A stretch of DNA of 64,000 nucleotides from Aaosphaeria pasadenensis (GCA_022813625.1 JAKLMB010000002.1:1922001-1986000), one strand, 5' to 3'. Positions 23,637 through 35,313 are shown, numbered from the stretch's first letter. A program made the numbers and translations. The notes: generated from the sequence alone by a model not told the origin.

Positions 23637-25604
23637 ATGACCACAGGGATGACAGCAAGTACCGCTGAGCACAACTACAATGTTGTTGACGAGCCAGTAA
23701 CATCGGTGCTGCCAGATGACACTCTGTATCACCTCGGCCAAGATTTCAGTGCCGATGATGAGGTTCTCGCAGCATTAGGATACAAAGCAGAGTTCAAGCG
23801 CGAGTTTTCGCTATTCACAACATTCTGTGTTTCCTTTGCTGTGCTGGGATTGTTGCCATCTTTTGCTTCGACGCTGTACTATGGCATGGGCTATGCGGGC
23901 ACAGCTGGTACGACGTCTTCCGACCTGCCTTGATAGTCCTGCAAGCTGATCTTGAACAGGGATGGTCTGGGGATGGCCGATCGCGCTTATCGGAATACAA
24001 TGCGTGGCCATGAGTATGGCGGAGCTATGTAGTTCCATGCCAACTAGTGGAGGATTGTACTATGCGTGAGTGACACCGTAGCTGCAGGCAGTATGCATGG
24101 CAAGCTGCTCACTACATTTCACCTTCTAGGGCGGCAGTACTGGCACCACCTGGTTGGGGCCCATTCGCAGCATGGATTACCGGGTGGTCTAACTGGCTTG
24201 CACAGGTAACTGCAGCTCCTTCAGGTATGAGAAACTCTAATTCTATTCTATTGCACTGAGAGCTCTAAATGGATGGACAGTCAATTACGGCGTCGCTGCA
24301 ATGATTCTGGCAGCGGCATCGATCCAAGACCCGTCATACGTCCCGACCGATTACCAGACCTTCCTTTTGACGGTTTTCATCATGTTGATACACGGGGTCA
24401 TGTCTTCATTGCCCACGAAATGGTTGGCCCAACTGAACTCAGCAGGATCAACGTTCAATTTCATCGCCCTTATCATAGTTCTGATATTGATACCAGCTGG
24501 CACTGACCGGGAAAGCCGCGGCCTCCCTAAATTCACATCTTCCAGCAAAGTTTGGGGCGATATTTACGAGGGAACGGCCTACCCACCTGGCATATCCGTG
24601 CTTATGAGTTTCATCTCCGTCATCTGGACGATGTCGGGTTATGATAGTGCCTTCCATCTTGCTGAAGAATGCTCAAATGCGAACATGGCATCCCCACGAG
24701 CGATTGTCATGACATCCAGCGTCGGAGGCTTGTTCGGTTGGTTTCTGCAGATTGTAGTCGCTTACACTGTCGTTGATATCGATGCGGTCTTGAATTCCGA
24801 GCTCGGCCAGCCGTTTGCTGCTTATCTTATGCAATGTCTACCACAGAAGATCACTATGGCGATCTTGTCGCTCACCATCATCGCAGGCTTTGCGATGGGA
24901 CAAGGCTGCATGATTGCAGCATCAAGGGTAACGTTTGCATACGCAAGAGACGACTGCTTTCCTCTTTCCGAACATTGGAAAAAGGTCAATCAAGTAACGA
25001 AGACACCCGTGAACGCGGTGTGGTTCAATTGTGTTATTGGGATACTGCTCTTGTTGATGATATTTGGTGGCGAACTTGTTATTGGAGCTCTTTTCTCCAT
25101 CGGAGCCATTGCAGCATTTGTTGGTGAGTGATCGATGCATGCCTTCCCCAAACATACCTCCGGCACGCATACTTACCTTTGAGCAGCTTTTACAATCCCA
25201 GTCTTCATACGGGTGTTCTTTGTTGGCAGTAGATTTCGGGCTGGGCCTTGGAATCTTGGAAGATACTCGTTTGCGGTGGGAACGATTGCGTCCGGCTTCG
25301 TGTTGCTTATGGTGCCAATTCTATGTTTGCCCAGTGTGACTGGTGCCGAACTGAGGTCAGTAATATACCCGTGCTATGGTGCATCTGATTTAACCCCTGG
25401 AGTAGCCTGGATTTGATGAATTGGACCTGCCTGGTATACGGTGGCCCAATGCTCGCAGTGATCATTTGGTGGGTTGTGTCTGCTCGAAAGTGGTTCAAGG
25501 GACCAAGAGTGAACATCGAACACTTGATGATTGGGCGCGAAGTTGAACCGGATAGAGCTGGATCACAAGGAACGGATGCCGGCGATAAGAAGCTAGATTC
25601 TTAG
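23637..25604 (+). CDS. Amino acid/polyamine/choline (APC superfamily) permease
   Basis: Exons 23637-23907, 23960-24065, 24130-24224, 24281-25123, 25187-25355 and 25406-25604 give 560 residues. FKREFSLFTTFCVSFAVLGLLPS begins the transmembrane core, followed by GMVWGWPIALIGIQCVAMSMAELCSSMPTSGGLYY, the signature region of the family. Other marks are GYDSAFHLAEECSNANMASPRAI and GQGCMIAASRVTFAYARD. About 12 membrane helices are expected. The relatives I recall are the yeast choline permease Hnm1 and GABA permease Uga4. Substrate is not decidable. The hydrophilic C-terminus (GREVEPDRAG...) faces the cytosol. Confidence 0.88.
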
Positions 25605-26053
25605 TAGGTGTTCTCTGCCTCTGGGATTGGAGGAACCGGTGGACATTAAGAGGCGATGGCCGACCATGCTGCAATTCCAACTCATAAATTCGATAATTCT
25701 CAGATGATACGCATAATTCATGAAACTTTTGTACTTGCGATTTCTGGTGCCTTAGAAAGTGATGAAACCTATGAAGTCATAACTTCTAAATCGTAATGAT
25801 ACGCCCCGCCATATCACGTGGGGCGGGGTTGCTCCAATTCCACCATGGAGCTTCATATCAACAACAACCACCTTCATTGCAGTTCCTCACCTTCTGTCGC
25901 GCTTTTATCTTGGCGCTTGAGTCACCATAGCTGTGTTTTGGTTCTCCGTACAGCTGTAAAAGATCCACGTTCTGCATCACTGGAGTACGAAATTGTCACA
26001 CATTACCTACATGTGCTTGTGAAACTGATGGCGCCACTCTACAGGTACCCGTC
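25605..26053. promoter_or_regulatory. Promoter region of the SH3BGR-like gene
   Basis: No gene. A CACGTG E-box (25815-25820) is followed directly by GGGCGGGG, about 230 bases before the start codon. Confidence 0.45.
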
Positions 26054-27606
26054 ATGGCGGACCTTAGTGTTTACGACAATGACACAACGATATACCTCTT
26101 CACTTCCCTTACAGCGGGCTCTTCTCACATAGTCACGGCCACCTCTCGCATCGAGACAATCCTCAAGGCGAACAAGATACCGTTCCAGGGCAGGGATACT
26201 GCCACCGATGATACAGCCAGAGCTTTGTTCCAGAGGAGAGCAAGGGGGAAGAAATTGCCGTTTCTGGTGAAGGAAGGCTTTGTAGTTGGAGTTCGTGGGG
26301 CCTATATGTTGACTAATTGGAGTGTAAGGAATGGTACTGACATTGCTTATAGGATCTTGAAGAGATTGAGGAATGGAATGAATATGGGGAGCTTAAAGAG
26401 GCTTTGGGATATACTTCTGTACCTGCTCGCAAGCCAACAGCTGTGGCTAGCACCACCAAGACTGCAGCTGCAAAGGTTCAGAAGGAGGAGGCCCCTGCGA
26501 GTACACCAGAGCAGAACCTCGCTATACGCCAACTCGGCGCTGAGGCTGCCAAAGTCGCAGCCTCGAAGAAGCCAACACCAGTGAAGGTCTCAACCACGAA
26601 CCCGCTGCTTGCCGAGAAGATTAATTCGCCTGCCTCTGCTGCTACCACGCCGAAAGATGCTGCCTCCAAGAGCCTATTGTCTCCTCGATCTACCCCTCTC
26701 CCTACGACACCCAACCCAGCAACGGCTACCGCGAAGGCAGAGAATGAGCGATCTATAGCAGAGGAATTTTCGCTGCCGAAGCCAGGAAATACACCCGTAA
26801 AAATGCCACCTTCCATGCACGCGGACGCAGACAATAGTGATCTTGATCGAGGTCCTGTGAAGACTTCAGAAAAGAAGCCCACCCCGGCAGCTGAGGATGA
26901 CGATGATGACTCGGACGACGACGAAGATGATTCAGAGGAAGAAGAGGACGATGACGACTCAGACGAGGATGACGATGACAGTGAAGATGACGAGGATGAT
27001 GACGAGGATGATGACGAGGATGATGACGAGGATGACGACGAGGATGACGAGGAAGATAGTTCTGAAGAAGATTCGGATGATGAAGAAGACTCGGATGATG
27101 AACCAAAAGAACCAGAAGTCAAAGGAACCGAGAAGACAGCGCCCGTCGCAGACCCGGCTGCAGCAACAAAGGTCACAGAGAAGCAGACCAGCGACAAGGG
27201 CGTCGAGAAAGAGAAGGAGAAAGAAAAAGAAAAGGAGTCTAGTAGTAAGGCTGATGAGAAGGAAAAGTCAAGTGGCAAAAAGATTGGCGAAAAGCTCAAG
27301 CAAAGTAGCAGCAAGACTGTCGAAAAAGCGAAAACATCGAGCAGCAAGGCTATCTCAAAGGAGAGGCAAAGCAGCAGCAAAACCACTAGCAAAGTCAGTG
27401 GCAAGGACAAGGACAAGGATAAGGAAAGCAGCAGCAAATCCAGTGGGAAAGAGAAGCTTAGTACCAGCAAGTCCAGTGGAAAAGATAAGCAAACTGCTAG
27501 CAAGTCCAGTGACAAAGCGAAGCAGTCGAGCAGCAAGAGCAGTGGGGCGAAAGAAAAGCAAAGTAGCGGCAAGATCACTGGAAAAGTGGTAGCACGTAAG
27601 AAGTAG
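26054..27606 (+). CDS. SH3BGR/glutaredoxin-like domain with long acidic and Lys/Ser-rich tail
   Basis: Exons 26054-26290 and 26353-27606 give 496 residues. Residues of about 10-105 (TTIYLFTSLTAGS, ILKANKIPFQGRDTATDDTAR, LPFLVKEGFVVGDLEEIEEWNEYGELKEALG) resemble the thioredoxin-fold SH3BGR family, which lacks the redox CxxC. The rest is low-complexity: an Ala/Pro/Thr linker, a nearly pure Asp/Glu tract (about 261-333), and a Lys/Ser tail of repeats such as SSKSSGKEK (about 355-496). The acidic-then-basic tail recalls nucleolar or chromatin chaperones, but no domain proves it. The donor is GTTCGT. Restoring DLEEIEEWNEY after it, a conserved block, supports the splice. Confidence 0.75.
26896..27110 (+). 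repeat. GAT/GAC/GAG codon repeat coding for the acidic tract
   Basis: Imperfect tandem GATGATGACGAG units within the gene, densest at about 26985-27050. It encodes Asp/Glu runs and is prone to length change. Confidence 0.85.
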
Positions 27607-27736
27607 ATATTTGATTATTGGTAGAGCACCACCATGCTTCATCGAGCCATTCTCGGTGGGACAAGCATTATAAACGGCACAAATTCAATGTACCCAGTAT
27701 TGCATGAAATGTATATTGACACCATTAAAGATAAGC

Positions 27737-29491
27737 CTACTGGTCTAATCTATCCTCCCCAACATCGAACCGCTCTAAGAGACCCACCTCCCATCCTTGG
27801 AACTGTTTCGCCCCAGCTGGGAGCAATTGCTGACTTTGGATTAAGATCTCTTTCAATTCCTTGCATAGATCTAATGGAAAAGCAATGTCCTCGATGGAGG
27901 CACTCTCTGATTCGCCAGGTTTAGGTTTCCTGTAAGTGCTTTCCTTGAAAAATATCTTCATAGCCCTCCGTGAACTAGCAGGGGGTCCATAGCCCGAAGA
28001 AGGTACAGCAAACGACGACGAGGAAGGAGGAAGGAGGAAGGACGAGTGAGAAACCAGGAGATCGGGTGTGAAGATCCAGATAAGTAAAGATGGAACTTCA
28101 GCCAGTGATTGGTTGTTGCCATGGATGTGGAATTTTCTTACTCCATGGAAATCTATCGCTGAAAGTAACTGAACCGATATCCATTTTTGAACAGCATATG
28201 TAATACCTGATGTTGCGTTCTCTAGGTTTTGCGCAGGTAGGGAGCTTAGGTGAAGGTTCCATTTCCATACTCGCCAACCCTCGGTGGCTTCATCAATAGT
28301 ACCAAGTACCTGCTTACAGGATGAACAACACACCGAGGTATCATCTTGGTTCTCAATACTGGTCGCAGACTATTATTATATTAGTTTCATGTAGCCTCGG
28401 TCTTATCCTATCAGTTCCAAAAGTCTCAAGAAGAAATGACAGTGAAACGACCTGGCCGCTCAGTATAACCGTGGTGGCATACCCATCACTTTAAGAAGGA
28501 GGGTACGCTGTACGGGAAACTGCGTAGAAAGACCATTAATCTTGGGCGAGTGTATCGACGATGCTATCATAGACTGTGATATAGACCGCCTTCTTTGTAC
28601 CCGTCGTAACGTAGACGTAAAGCTTTTTGTAGCTTTCGTGCATGTGCTCCGAATTGAAGCAGAGGAAGGGAAGAAATGGAAGCAAGAGAAGGAGATGGGT
28701 GTGGAGGTACGGCTTACCCGAGCGCCCTCACAATCGGTCTCTTTGAAAAGAAAACTTGTCAGATCTACAAAGCCTATGCCCCTGGCGGCTTTCAATCGGT
28801 TGCCGGCTGCATAGCCTTTTCCTGCAACAGCTTCCGTATGCGTTGAGCTATGCAGATGCGATTCATCTGGCTTGTGACAATGCCAAAAGTCCATCATTTC
28901 GGCCCAATTTTCATTTGGCAGATCCTTCCAGGCTGTGATATTGTTGCTGGAAACAATGACACTGGTGCATTTCTTGCAGCACAGTGCTGGCTCTTTGACG
29001 GCATCGAGTGATGCTCCGTCCCATGGTATGATATTACTCTTTCTTTCGGAAGCGTGCAGCATATAGAGAAGCTTAGACTCTGTCGATTCTTCGATTTGCA
29101 ATCGTAAGCTCAACTCCTTCCTAGGAGGTTGCAAAGGTAGCGTGAGCGAAGAATTTGAATGGTGCTCTTTCTTTGCCTTCGATGGTAGTCTTATTGTTGC
29201 CGAATCTCCCTCATGATAGACGGTGACATGTAAACTATCCGGCGAAAGTGAAGCTCGCGTTGTAATGTTGCAAACAGTTGGCAGAGATACAAGTAGTGTA
29301 ACGAGCCTGACATGTACCAGAAGCTCACAATACAGAGCGATGGACAATGGTTCAGAACTTTGAGCTACCGTAGATGCCAAAGAAGCTGATAGATGGCCCA
29401 ATGCACCGTTCACTTCATCCTGTGGGACGGTCGATATTTCACTTGCCAGGGGAGCGATGGATCTAGAGACGGAGGACGGCGCGGACGACAT
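27737..29491 (-). CDS. UBE3D/Ipa1-like E2-binding E3 ubiquitin ligase (HECT-like E3 domain)
   Basis: Exons 29491-28718 and 28369-27737 give 468 residues. The diagnostic block is LPNENWAEMMDFWHCHKPDES, preceded by CCKKCTSVI and, in the second exon, by CCSSCKQVLG, likely zinc-binding cysteines. EGWRVWKWNLHLSS and the closing LPAGAKQFQGWEVGLLERF also fit. Family members bind E2 enzymes and promote ubiquitination; yeast Ipa1 is linked to mRNA 3'-end processing. The start is uncertain: 29596 is also in frame (35 more residues). The intron is 341 bp, long for this window. Its convergent neighbour's stop codon is only 130 bp away, and it shares an upstream region with ERG26. Confidence 0.8.
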
Positions 29492-29954
29492 GCTGATGGA
29501 AAATGACCAAACGAGCCGACATGTCGATAGAAGAGGGCGGGGTGCTCTGACGGCAGATGGCTTTGCTTTGGAGCTATGGTGAGTGAAAGTGGACAAGGGG
29601 AGGAAAGTTGGAGTCCATGCTAAGGATACCTCCTATGAGGTACTTGAAGGTAATAGTGGGGAGTTGGAAGCAACAGAGCGGGCCGTTGATGCTCCGTTGT
29701 CGAACCTAGTCATCTTGGCATCAACAAGGATACCCCAGCCTAGTAGGGAAAGCCCTTGAGCTCGATCTAGCTAGACTGCTAGGTGTTACCCTTACGTGCC
29801 TTCCAAGCTGCCGCACGTCCCCCTTTCACTGTCCTTCTGGATTCCTAAGGAGTTAAACCATCAGTTGTAACTAATATTTGACGAGTATATACAACTACTT
29901 CACAGCATTGACTGTTCTTCCTGTTGCGCCTTCACGTCAATTCCAATCGGCACA
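29492..29954. promoter_or_regulatory. Divergent promoter between the UBE3D-like gene and ERG26
   Basis: About 460 bases (360 if the upstream E3 start is used) separate the two starts. No motif recognised with confidence. Confidence 0.5.
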
Positions 29955-31133
29955 ATGACAGCCCTTCCGGAAGTACCATCGCTAGGCAAGGTCCTCGTCA
30001 TCGGAGGCTGTGGCTTCCTCGGTTCTCATATCGTCTCACTCATCGTGAAAAGACATCCTCAGTCCCAGATCGCCGTCCTCGATCTACGTACAAATCTCAA
30101 TCGCAACGCCAGCCCAATCGTATCCTACCATGACTGCGACATAACCAATCTCGATGCCGTCCAATCCGTCTTCGCAACCGTCAAGCCCGACGTTGTCATC
30201 CATACCGCTTCACCCCACTTCAATGCAAAGAGCGAGATCCACAACAAAGTCAACGTGGAGGGAACCAAGATCCTTCTGAAGGCCGCACAGGACTCAAAGG
30301 TGAAGGCTTTCGTCTACACCAGCTCTGCCAGTGTGGTATTGGATCCTACCAGGGAGCTTGTCAATGCCGATGAGACCTGGCCGTTGGTGATGGGAGATCG
30401 ACAGCCTGAGTACTACACTACGACAAAGGTTTGTAGTTCCCACGGCCCTATTGTTTTGCCTCAGAGGTCATTTATCCTAACAATTGCATAGGCTTACGCC
30501 GAGATCGCCGTGCTAGAAGCCAATCGCACACCTTCCGACTTCCTAACTTGCGCTATCCGGCCTGCTGGCATTTTCGGAGAAGGCGACGTACAACTACTCC
30601 CGAAGATGGTGACCGCTTTCCGCAAAGGTCAGACTAAATTCCAGGTTGGCCAGAACAATAATCTTTTCGACTTCACTTACGTGGAAAACATTGCACACGG
30701 CCATCTTCTCGCGGCGCAAGCACTCCTACATACGCACAGCATCCTGCCTACTGTTCCACTCGATAGCGAACGAGTAGATGGCGAGGCTTTCTTCATCACC
30801 AACGGACAACCGGTATACTTTTGGGATTTCGCGCGTGCCGTATGGCATGAGGCAGGAGACAGACTCCCACTGTCTTCGGTGTGGCATCTTAGCGATGATG
30901 TGGCGTGGGCGATAGGAACGCTTCTGGAGTCGGTGTTCTGGGTGTTGGGGAAAACACCAAACTTGACTCGTGCTCAAGTGAGATATAGCACCATGACGAA
31001 ATATCATAGCATCGAGAAGGCTAGACGACGGCTAGGGTTTGCACCTGTGGTAGGATTGGACGAGGGCATTCGTCGAGGTGTTGGATATATCCTTGAACAG
31101 GAAGAAAAAGAAAAGCAAAAGAAGGGACAGTAA
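29955..31133 (+). CDS. ERG26: Sterol-4-alpha-carboxylate 3-dehydrogenase (decarboxylating)
   Basis: Exons 29955-30428 and 30492-31133 give 371 residues. The Rossmann motif GGCGFLGSHIV sits at residues of about 18-28 and the short-chain dehydrogenase YxxxK is Tyr154/Lys158, directly at the splice junction. VIHTASPHFNAKSEIHNKVNVEGTK and AIRPAGIFGEGDVQLLP are typical of Erg26/NSDHL. The enzyme removes the C-4 carboxyl group during C-4 demethylation in ergosterol synthesis, with Erg25 and Erg27 at the ER. A hydrophobic stretch near VAWAIGTLLESVFWVLG may anchor it to the membrane. Close paralogues of the 3-beta-HSD family exist in fungi, so a paralogue cannot be excluded. Confidence 0.82.
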
Positions 31134-31541
31134 GAGGTGGATGAAGTTCTGTTCGGGATTTGTTACAAATATTTGGCAAACACAGGTAGATAAGTATTTA
31201 ATAATAACTGGCTGTAGTCGCGTTGAACTGGTATTGAATTTGATATGAGCTATTCTAAGGTTGAAAATCACTCCATCGAGGGGTACTCCTTCCTCCAACG
31301 CCATATCCGAAGGCACGCAAGTCTGAAGGATGTGTATCAAAATCATGTATGCCCTGACTCCTATAATGCGCATAATTAATCGTGGCTTTCCGAAATGTGG
31401 ACCTTGTAATGTGGGTATCGAATTGCTCTATTTCGGCCGTAATCATTCAAATCGTAGAGAAAGGATGAACTTAGGATGCTATCCATCCTAGTATCTAGCA
31501 CAGGAGTTAGCACGGGAAGAGCTCGCTTTGCATAGTATTAC
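31134..31541. other. Intergenic region between convergent 3' ends
   Basis: About 400 bases of 3'-flanking DNA without a recognisable feature. Confidence 0.55.
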
Positions 31542-33034
31542 CTACTCTGCACTGTCTTGGACAGATCGCCGTAGCCGGCGGTTGTAGATCTTTCTATCTT
31601 CTGCGGGGCCCCATAATAACTTAGCGGCCTCAGGATGGACAAGAGTCCGGGGATCGTAGGCCGGTGACTCCTCATCTATAGCCTCAATGATGGCTTCTAC
31701 ATGGGATTTCATCTCATCCTTTCGAGCAGGATTGTAGCAAATGACCCCCTGCGGGGATACGCGATGATGGAAGATCGGAGTTTCGAAAGTGACGCGGGGC
31801 AGAATGTCAGGAAACTTAGGACTGAGGTAGATGAGGACTCGAAATACCCCACCGTCAAGATTGGTCATAGGCCGACCAAACAGGACCAATTGCCAAACAA
31901 AAGGGTTTCTGTCCACGAGTTCGAGGTCGAGGGTGATGCTGTCATTTTTCTTGTACTTTTCAACTGTTTGCTCAAATTGGCGCTGGAGGTTGTTGGCGAT
32001 GCTGAGCTCCTTATGTGCAGCCACTTGCCCCTCCTTGACCCAATTCAATGCCTCCTCGTTCAGCTTTTGATAGATCATTTGGAGCCGGGCTTTGAGGAAC
32101 GAGTACTGGAAAGTTCCTTCCATGGTATTGCCTGGTCCTTCGAAAGGCATCTTCTCGAACCGGTCACCGTCCTTGTGTTTGCTTGCCTCTAGCTCAACGC
32201 TGGCTAGATAGGATGCATAGTACCAGAGAAAGCGGCGTTTACATAGATCCCTGAAGGGCTCAAAGGGTGCCTCAATGGCATTCGCCTTGTATTCCTCTTC
32301 AGCATTGTAGACAGTGGCAGCGTTTGGTGGTGTTTCGGTATTGATCCCAAGATATCCCTCCAACCGTTCGATGACTGAGATGCGCAGCGTTTCGTGTCGG
32401 ATCTTTGCGACGTAGGCCATTTGATTCTTCACGTCATAGTCGCTATTAGCGTCCTCGAAACCGGGCTCGTTCTCGTATGGGTTCTGTGACATTAGACTTT
32501 GGATCGATATAAGTATCGACTCTAGCCCTTGAGCCGACGACCATTCTTCGCCACGCTCCCCGCGCCACGTTCCCAGGATCGATCTGTAAGGGCGTCAGTG
32601 GTGGGGTTTAGCATCGCCACAGGTAACAGCTTTTGTTACTCACAGGCAAACTCTGCCTCCAGCGTATATGTTAGGGTTGAATCGGGTACGTCCGCTGTTC
32701 GTCGTAATGGCCGTCACCTGTGGGGCCTTGGTAGGGTAGTCCCGAGTGAACTTGACAGTGAACTCGAAGAATCCAAATTCGTAAGGGGTGTCTGGTGGGC
32801 CTATGATGAGTGCTCTCACATGACGGACATCGATATCGCGACAGGCTACCGCGAGAGCTGTGTTAAGCCGTTAGTCGAGGTGGGATTTTGCGCTGTGTGA
32901 CACTGGATAATTCTTACAAAGGTCTGAGCCCCTTTGGATCTCGCCCAATTCCTACAGCTTGTGAGATAGGTATTCAGTCCAGCTTGCTGTAGGGTACCTA
33001 CACGAGTGATGCGGAGGATGGATTGATTTGACAT
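31542..33034 (-). CDS. UBE2Z-like ubiquitin-conjugating enzyme with a second UBC-like domain
   Basis: Exons 33034-33002, 32951-32918, 32857-32644 and 32583-31542 give 440 residues. MSNQSILRITRELGEIQRGSD opens a UBC fold. RFNPNIYAGGRVCLSILGTW holds the HPN-like motif (as FNPN) and the catalytic Cys93, followed by EEWSSAQGLESILISIQSLM and NPYENEPGFE, a hallmark of UBE2Z/Use1-type E2s. After a helical linker, residues of about 290-420 look like another UBC domain: FVWQLVLFGRPMTNLDGGVFRVLIYLSPKFP, then IFHHRVSPQGVICYNP, with HHR where HPN is usual and Cys376 where the active cysteine would be. E2 activity of the first domain is expected; that of the second is unknown. The first two exons are only 33 and 34 nt. 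Confidence 0.87.
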
Positions 33035-34155
33035 GAAGCATGCAAATTGGAAGTAGCGCTCTGGACAAGCTCGGTAACGATGCGTTCAAGTGCGGGCTAA
33101 TAGGTGAGGTTGGTAACCCGTGCGGAGGATATGGAAATGTAGCGGACAGGGCAGACGCAAGATGAGGGTTGAGTCGTGAGGAGCAAGGCAAATATGAGAG
33201 GAAGATGCCCAGTCAGCGTGGGATGAGGACTGGCCGAATAGCAAGAAGGATAATTCGTATTGAGGGAGGGGGAAAATAGGCAGCAAGAGTAGCAAGAGTA
33301 CCCGGAGAAGCAGCAGGAATAGCAGGAGTAGATGGGAGAGCGACAGGGAGCACAAACACAAGTACAAGCAGGAGGAGCTGCTTGGTAGCTTCGTTGTGTG
33401 GGAGCTTGATTGCTTGGTTGCTTGAAATAGTAACGCAAGCACTCCACTTGCGAAGCTCACCTGCTCTCAGCTCCTCCGAGAGAGTTGAATTACGAAGCTT
33501 CACCCCCCGACTCTTGGTCTGTTCTGCAGGTGTTGACGGGGTAAATGTCGTGGCCTGGATACCGAATTACTTATAATAGGTATCGGCGTATGGTGTAGTG
33601 AGATGGAGAGGCTTGTTGAGTAATGGTGAGAGTACCTAGGGCGAGCAGTCTTCTTTCCTTTTGAAAACCTTAGGTAGATTCCTACGTAGGTACTTTACTC
33701 TGATGCGAGTGTACGTAGTTAAAAGTGCCTCTCTTACTCTTTGATGAGGAGAGTGTGTGAATTTGTTTGTGTATATGAGAAACAGAGGGGGATTGGGGTT
33801 GATGGAGACCGAGACGTAATTAACTACTAGATAGGTAGTTAAGTTAGAGAGAGGAAGAGAGAGTAGAGAGCGGAGGGGGAGGGGGAGCCACCGCCACTAG
33901 TAACGTTACTGGCGTTGCTCCATTCCACCATCCATGTAGACGCACGTGCGTACTTGGAACCCGGACACCCAGACCTGACTACCAGTAACTACCTCCTACG
34001 AAGTAATACCTTACTGTGTACTGTGTAGATACGAGTATCGTAGCTCATTCACCCACCAGTTAAGGATGCCATCGTAGCACCGCTTACAAGTTACAACACC
34101 AGCCCGTGGCCAACTCTCCTCGCACCACTGCTATACGATATCAACTGCTGTCGCC
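33035..34155. promoter_or_regulatory. Divergent promoter region (E2 / TRS23)
   Basis: About 1.1 kb without a gene. The first 450 bases are pyrimidine-rich on the minus strand, fitting a leader of the E2 gene. A 10-bp palindrome CGCACGTGCG lies at 33941-33950 and a TACTGTGTAC word at 34012-34021. Reading frames in the low-complexity part are not convincing. Confidence 0.5.
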
Positions 34156-34744
34156 ATGTATGTTGTGCGAATTACACCCACTGTAACGTGTTGTAGCAGC
34201 TAACCTGCTCTAGGGTTGTGTTTGCCCTCTTCATCATCAGTAAAGCTGGTGGGCTAATCTACAATCGCGAATTCCACACGGGCTTGAGCAAACTTTCTAG
34301 TAACGATTACCTGATGCTCGCTGGCTCGTTCCATGGGTACGAGAATCTTGCTTCTTGACTCTGCTACTCGTTCGACGCAATGTACGAACTGACTTCTCCA
34401 GAATGCATGCTATTACAAAACAACTCTGTCCCGCGCCCCCTACACCGAACGTTCAACCTGCCTCCGCCGCAGGCCTTGCACCCTCACCCTTCTCTTCTCG
34501 CCCGACCGGCATCGAGGTTTTGGAGTCCAGTCACTTCCGTGCACAGTGCTTCCAAACCCTGACTGGCACAAAGTTCCTCCTGTTCACCGAGCCTCAGCAA
34601 CCAAACATTGACAGTATCATGCGCAAGATATATGACTTGTATGCAGACTTTGTCATGAAGAATCCGTTTTATACTGTGGAGATGCCCATCAGGTGTGAGA
34701 AATTCGATCGCGGACTCGATGGTTTCGTCAAAGTACGAAGTTGA
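34156..34744 (+). CDS. TRS23: TRAPP complex subunit TRS23 (TRAPPC4/sybindin family)
   Basis: Exons 34156-34157, 34214-34336 and 34402-34744 give 155 residues. The start codon is split: AT in exon 1, then the donor GTATGT, and after the acceptor CTCTAG a G completes ATG, giving MVVFALFIISKAGGLIYNREF. SNDYLMLAGSFHGMHAITKQL, then IEVLESSHFRAQCFQTLTGTKFLLFTEP and MRKIYDLYADFVMKNPFYTVEMPIRCEKFD are clear sybindin-fold signatures. Trs23 belongs to the TRAPP core that activates Ypt1/Rab1 for ER-Golgi traffic. A Pro/Ala-rich insert (residues of about 50-70) separates the two halves, where other members vary. Its 3' end faces that of RPN10. Confidence 0.9.
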
Positions 34745-35313
34745 AGAAGAGCAGCGGAGCACCGCGTTGTCTCTTCTTTTACTCGGCCCAGTCCGCCGAT
34801 ATTGGCTCCTCCAGCTGCATTGGATGGTCTTCGTCGACCCAGGGCCATAACAATGGCATCGATCATTTCAGACACTTCATGGAATGCCCACCTGCCTGAA
34901 ACACTTGCCAACCGATCCCGGCAGCCAATAGCGTATAAGTTTCGGACCTTCATTGAGTGCTGAAACGTTTGGAAGGAGTATTTGGTCGGGCGGCGTCTAT
35001 GCTACCCATGTCACAACAGGAACTCATGCAATCGTTGGGGGAAAGGGGATTCATGATATACGGTGGCAATAGTGTGTTTACTGGTGGCATTGTGTAGTAT
35101 GATCCTTCCACGCTCTGATCACTTCCCTTACGAGATGATTGCCGTGGAAAGTAGAGCCACCGATTGGATGGCTTAGAGCTGTTTGTAATGGCTAGGCATT
35201 ATGCTCTATTTGCTCTGCCATCATTGATCTATAACATAATACATGCTCGTCAACCTTGTAGTGAACTCCACATGCCGATGCGCAAGTTCCCTAGATCCCG
35301 TGCTTCAAGATCT
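34745..35313. other. Intergenic region between convergent genes
   Basis: About 570 bases. No gene or repeat recognised. Confidence 0.55.

Noticed and set aside
26478..27578. 366-codon minus-strand open frame
   Set aside because: It is the antisense of the acidic and Lys/Ser codon repeats of the plus-strand gene, giving only Ser/Leu/Phe low complexity.
33086..33460. Leu/Ser-rich minus-strand frames upstream of the E2 gene
   Set aside because: Pyrimidine-rich leader; several overlapping frames are equally open and none has a domain.
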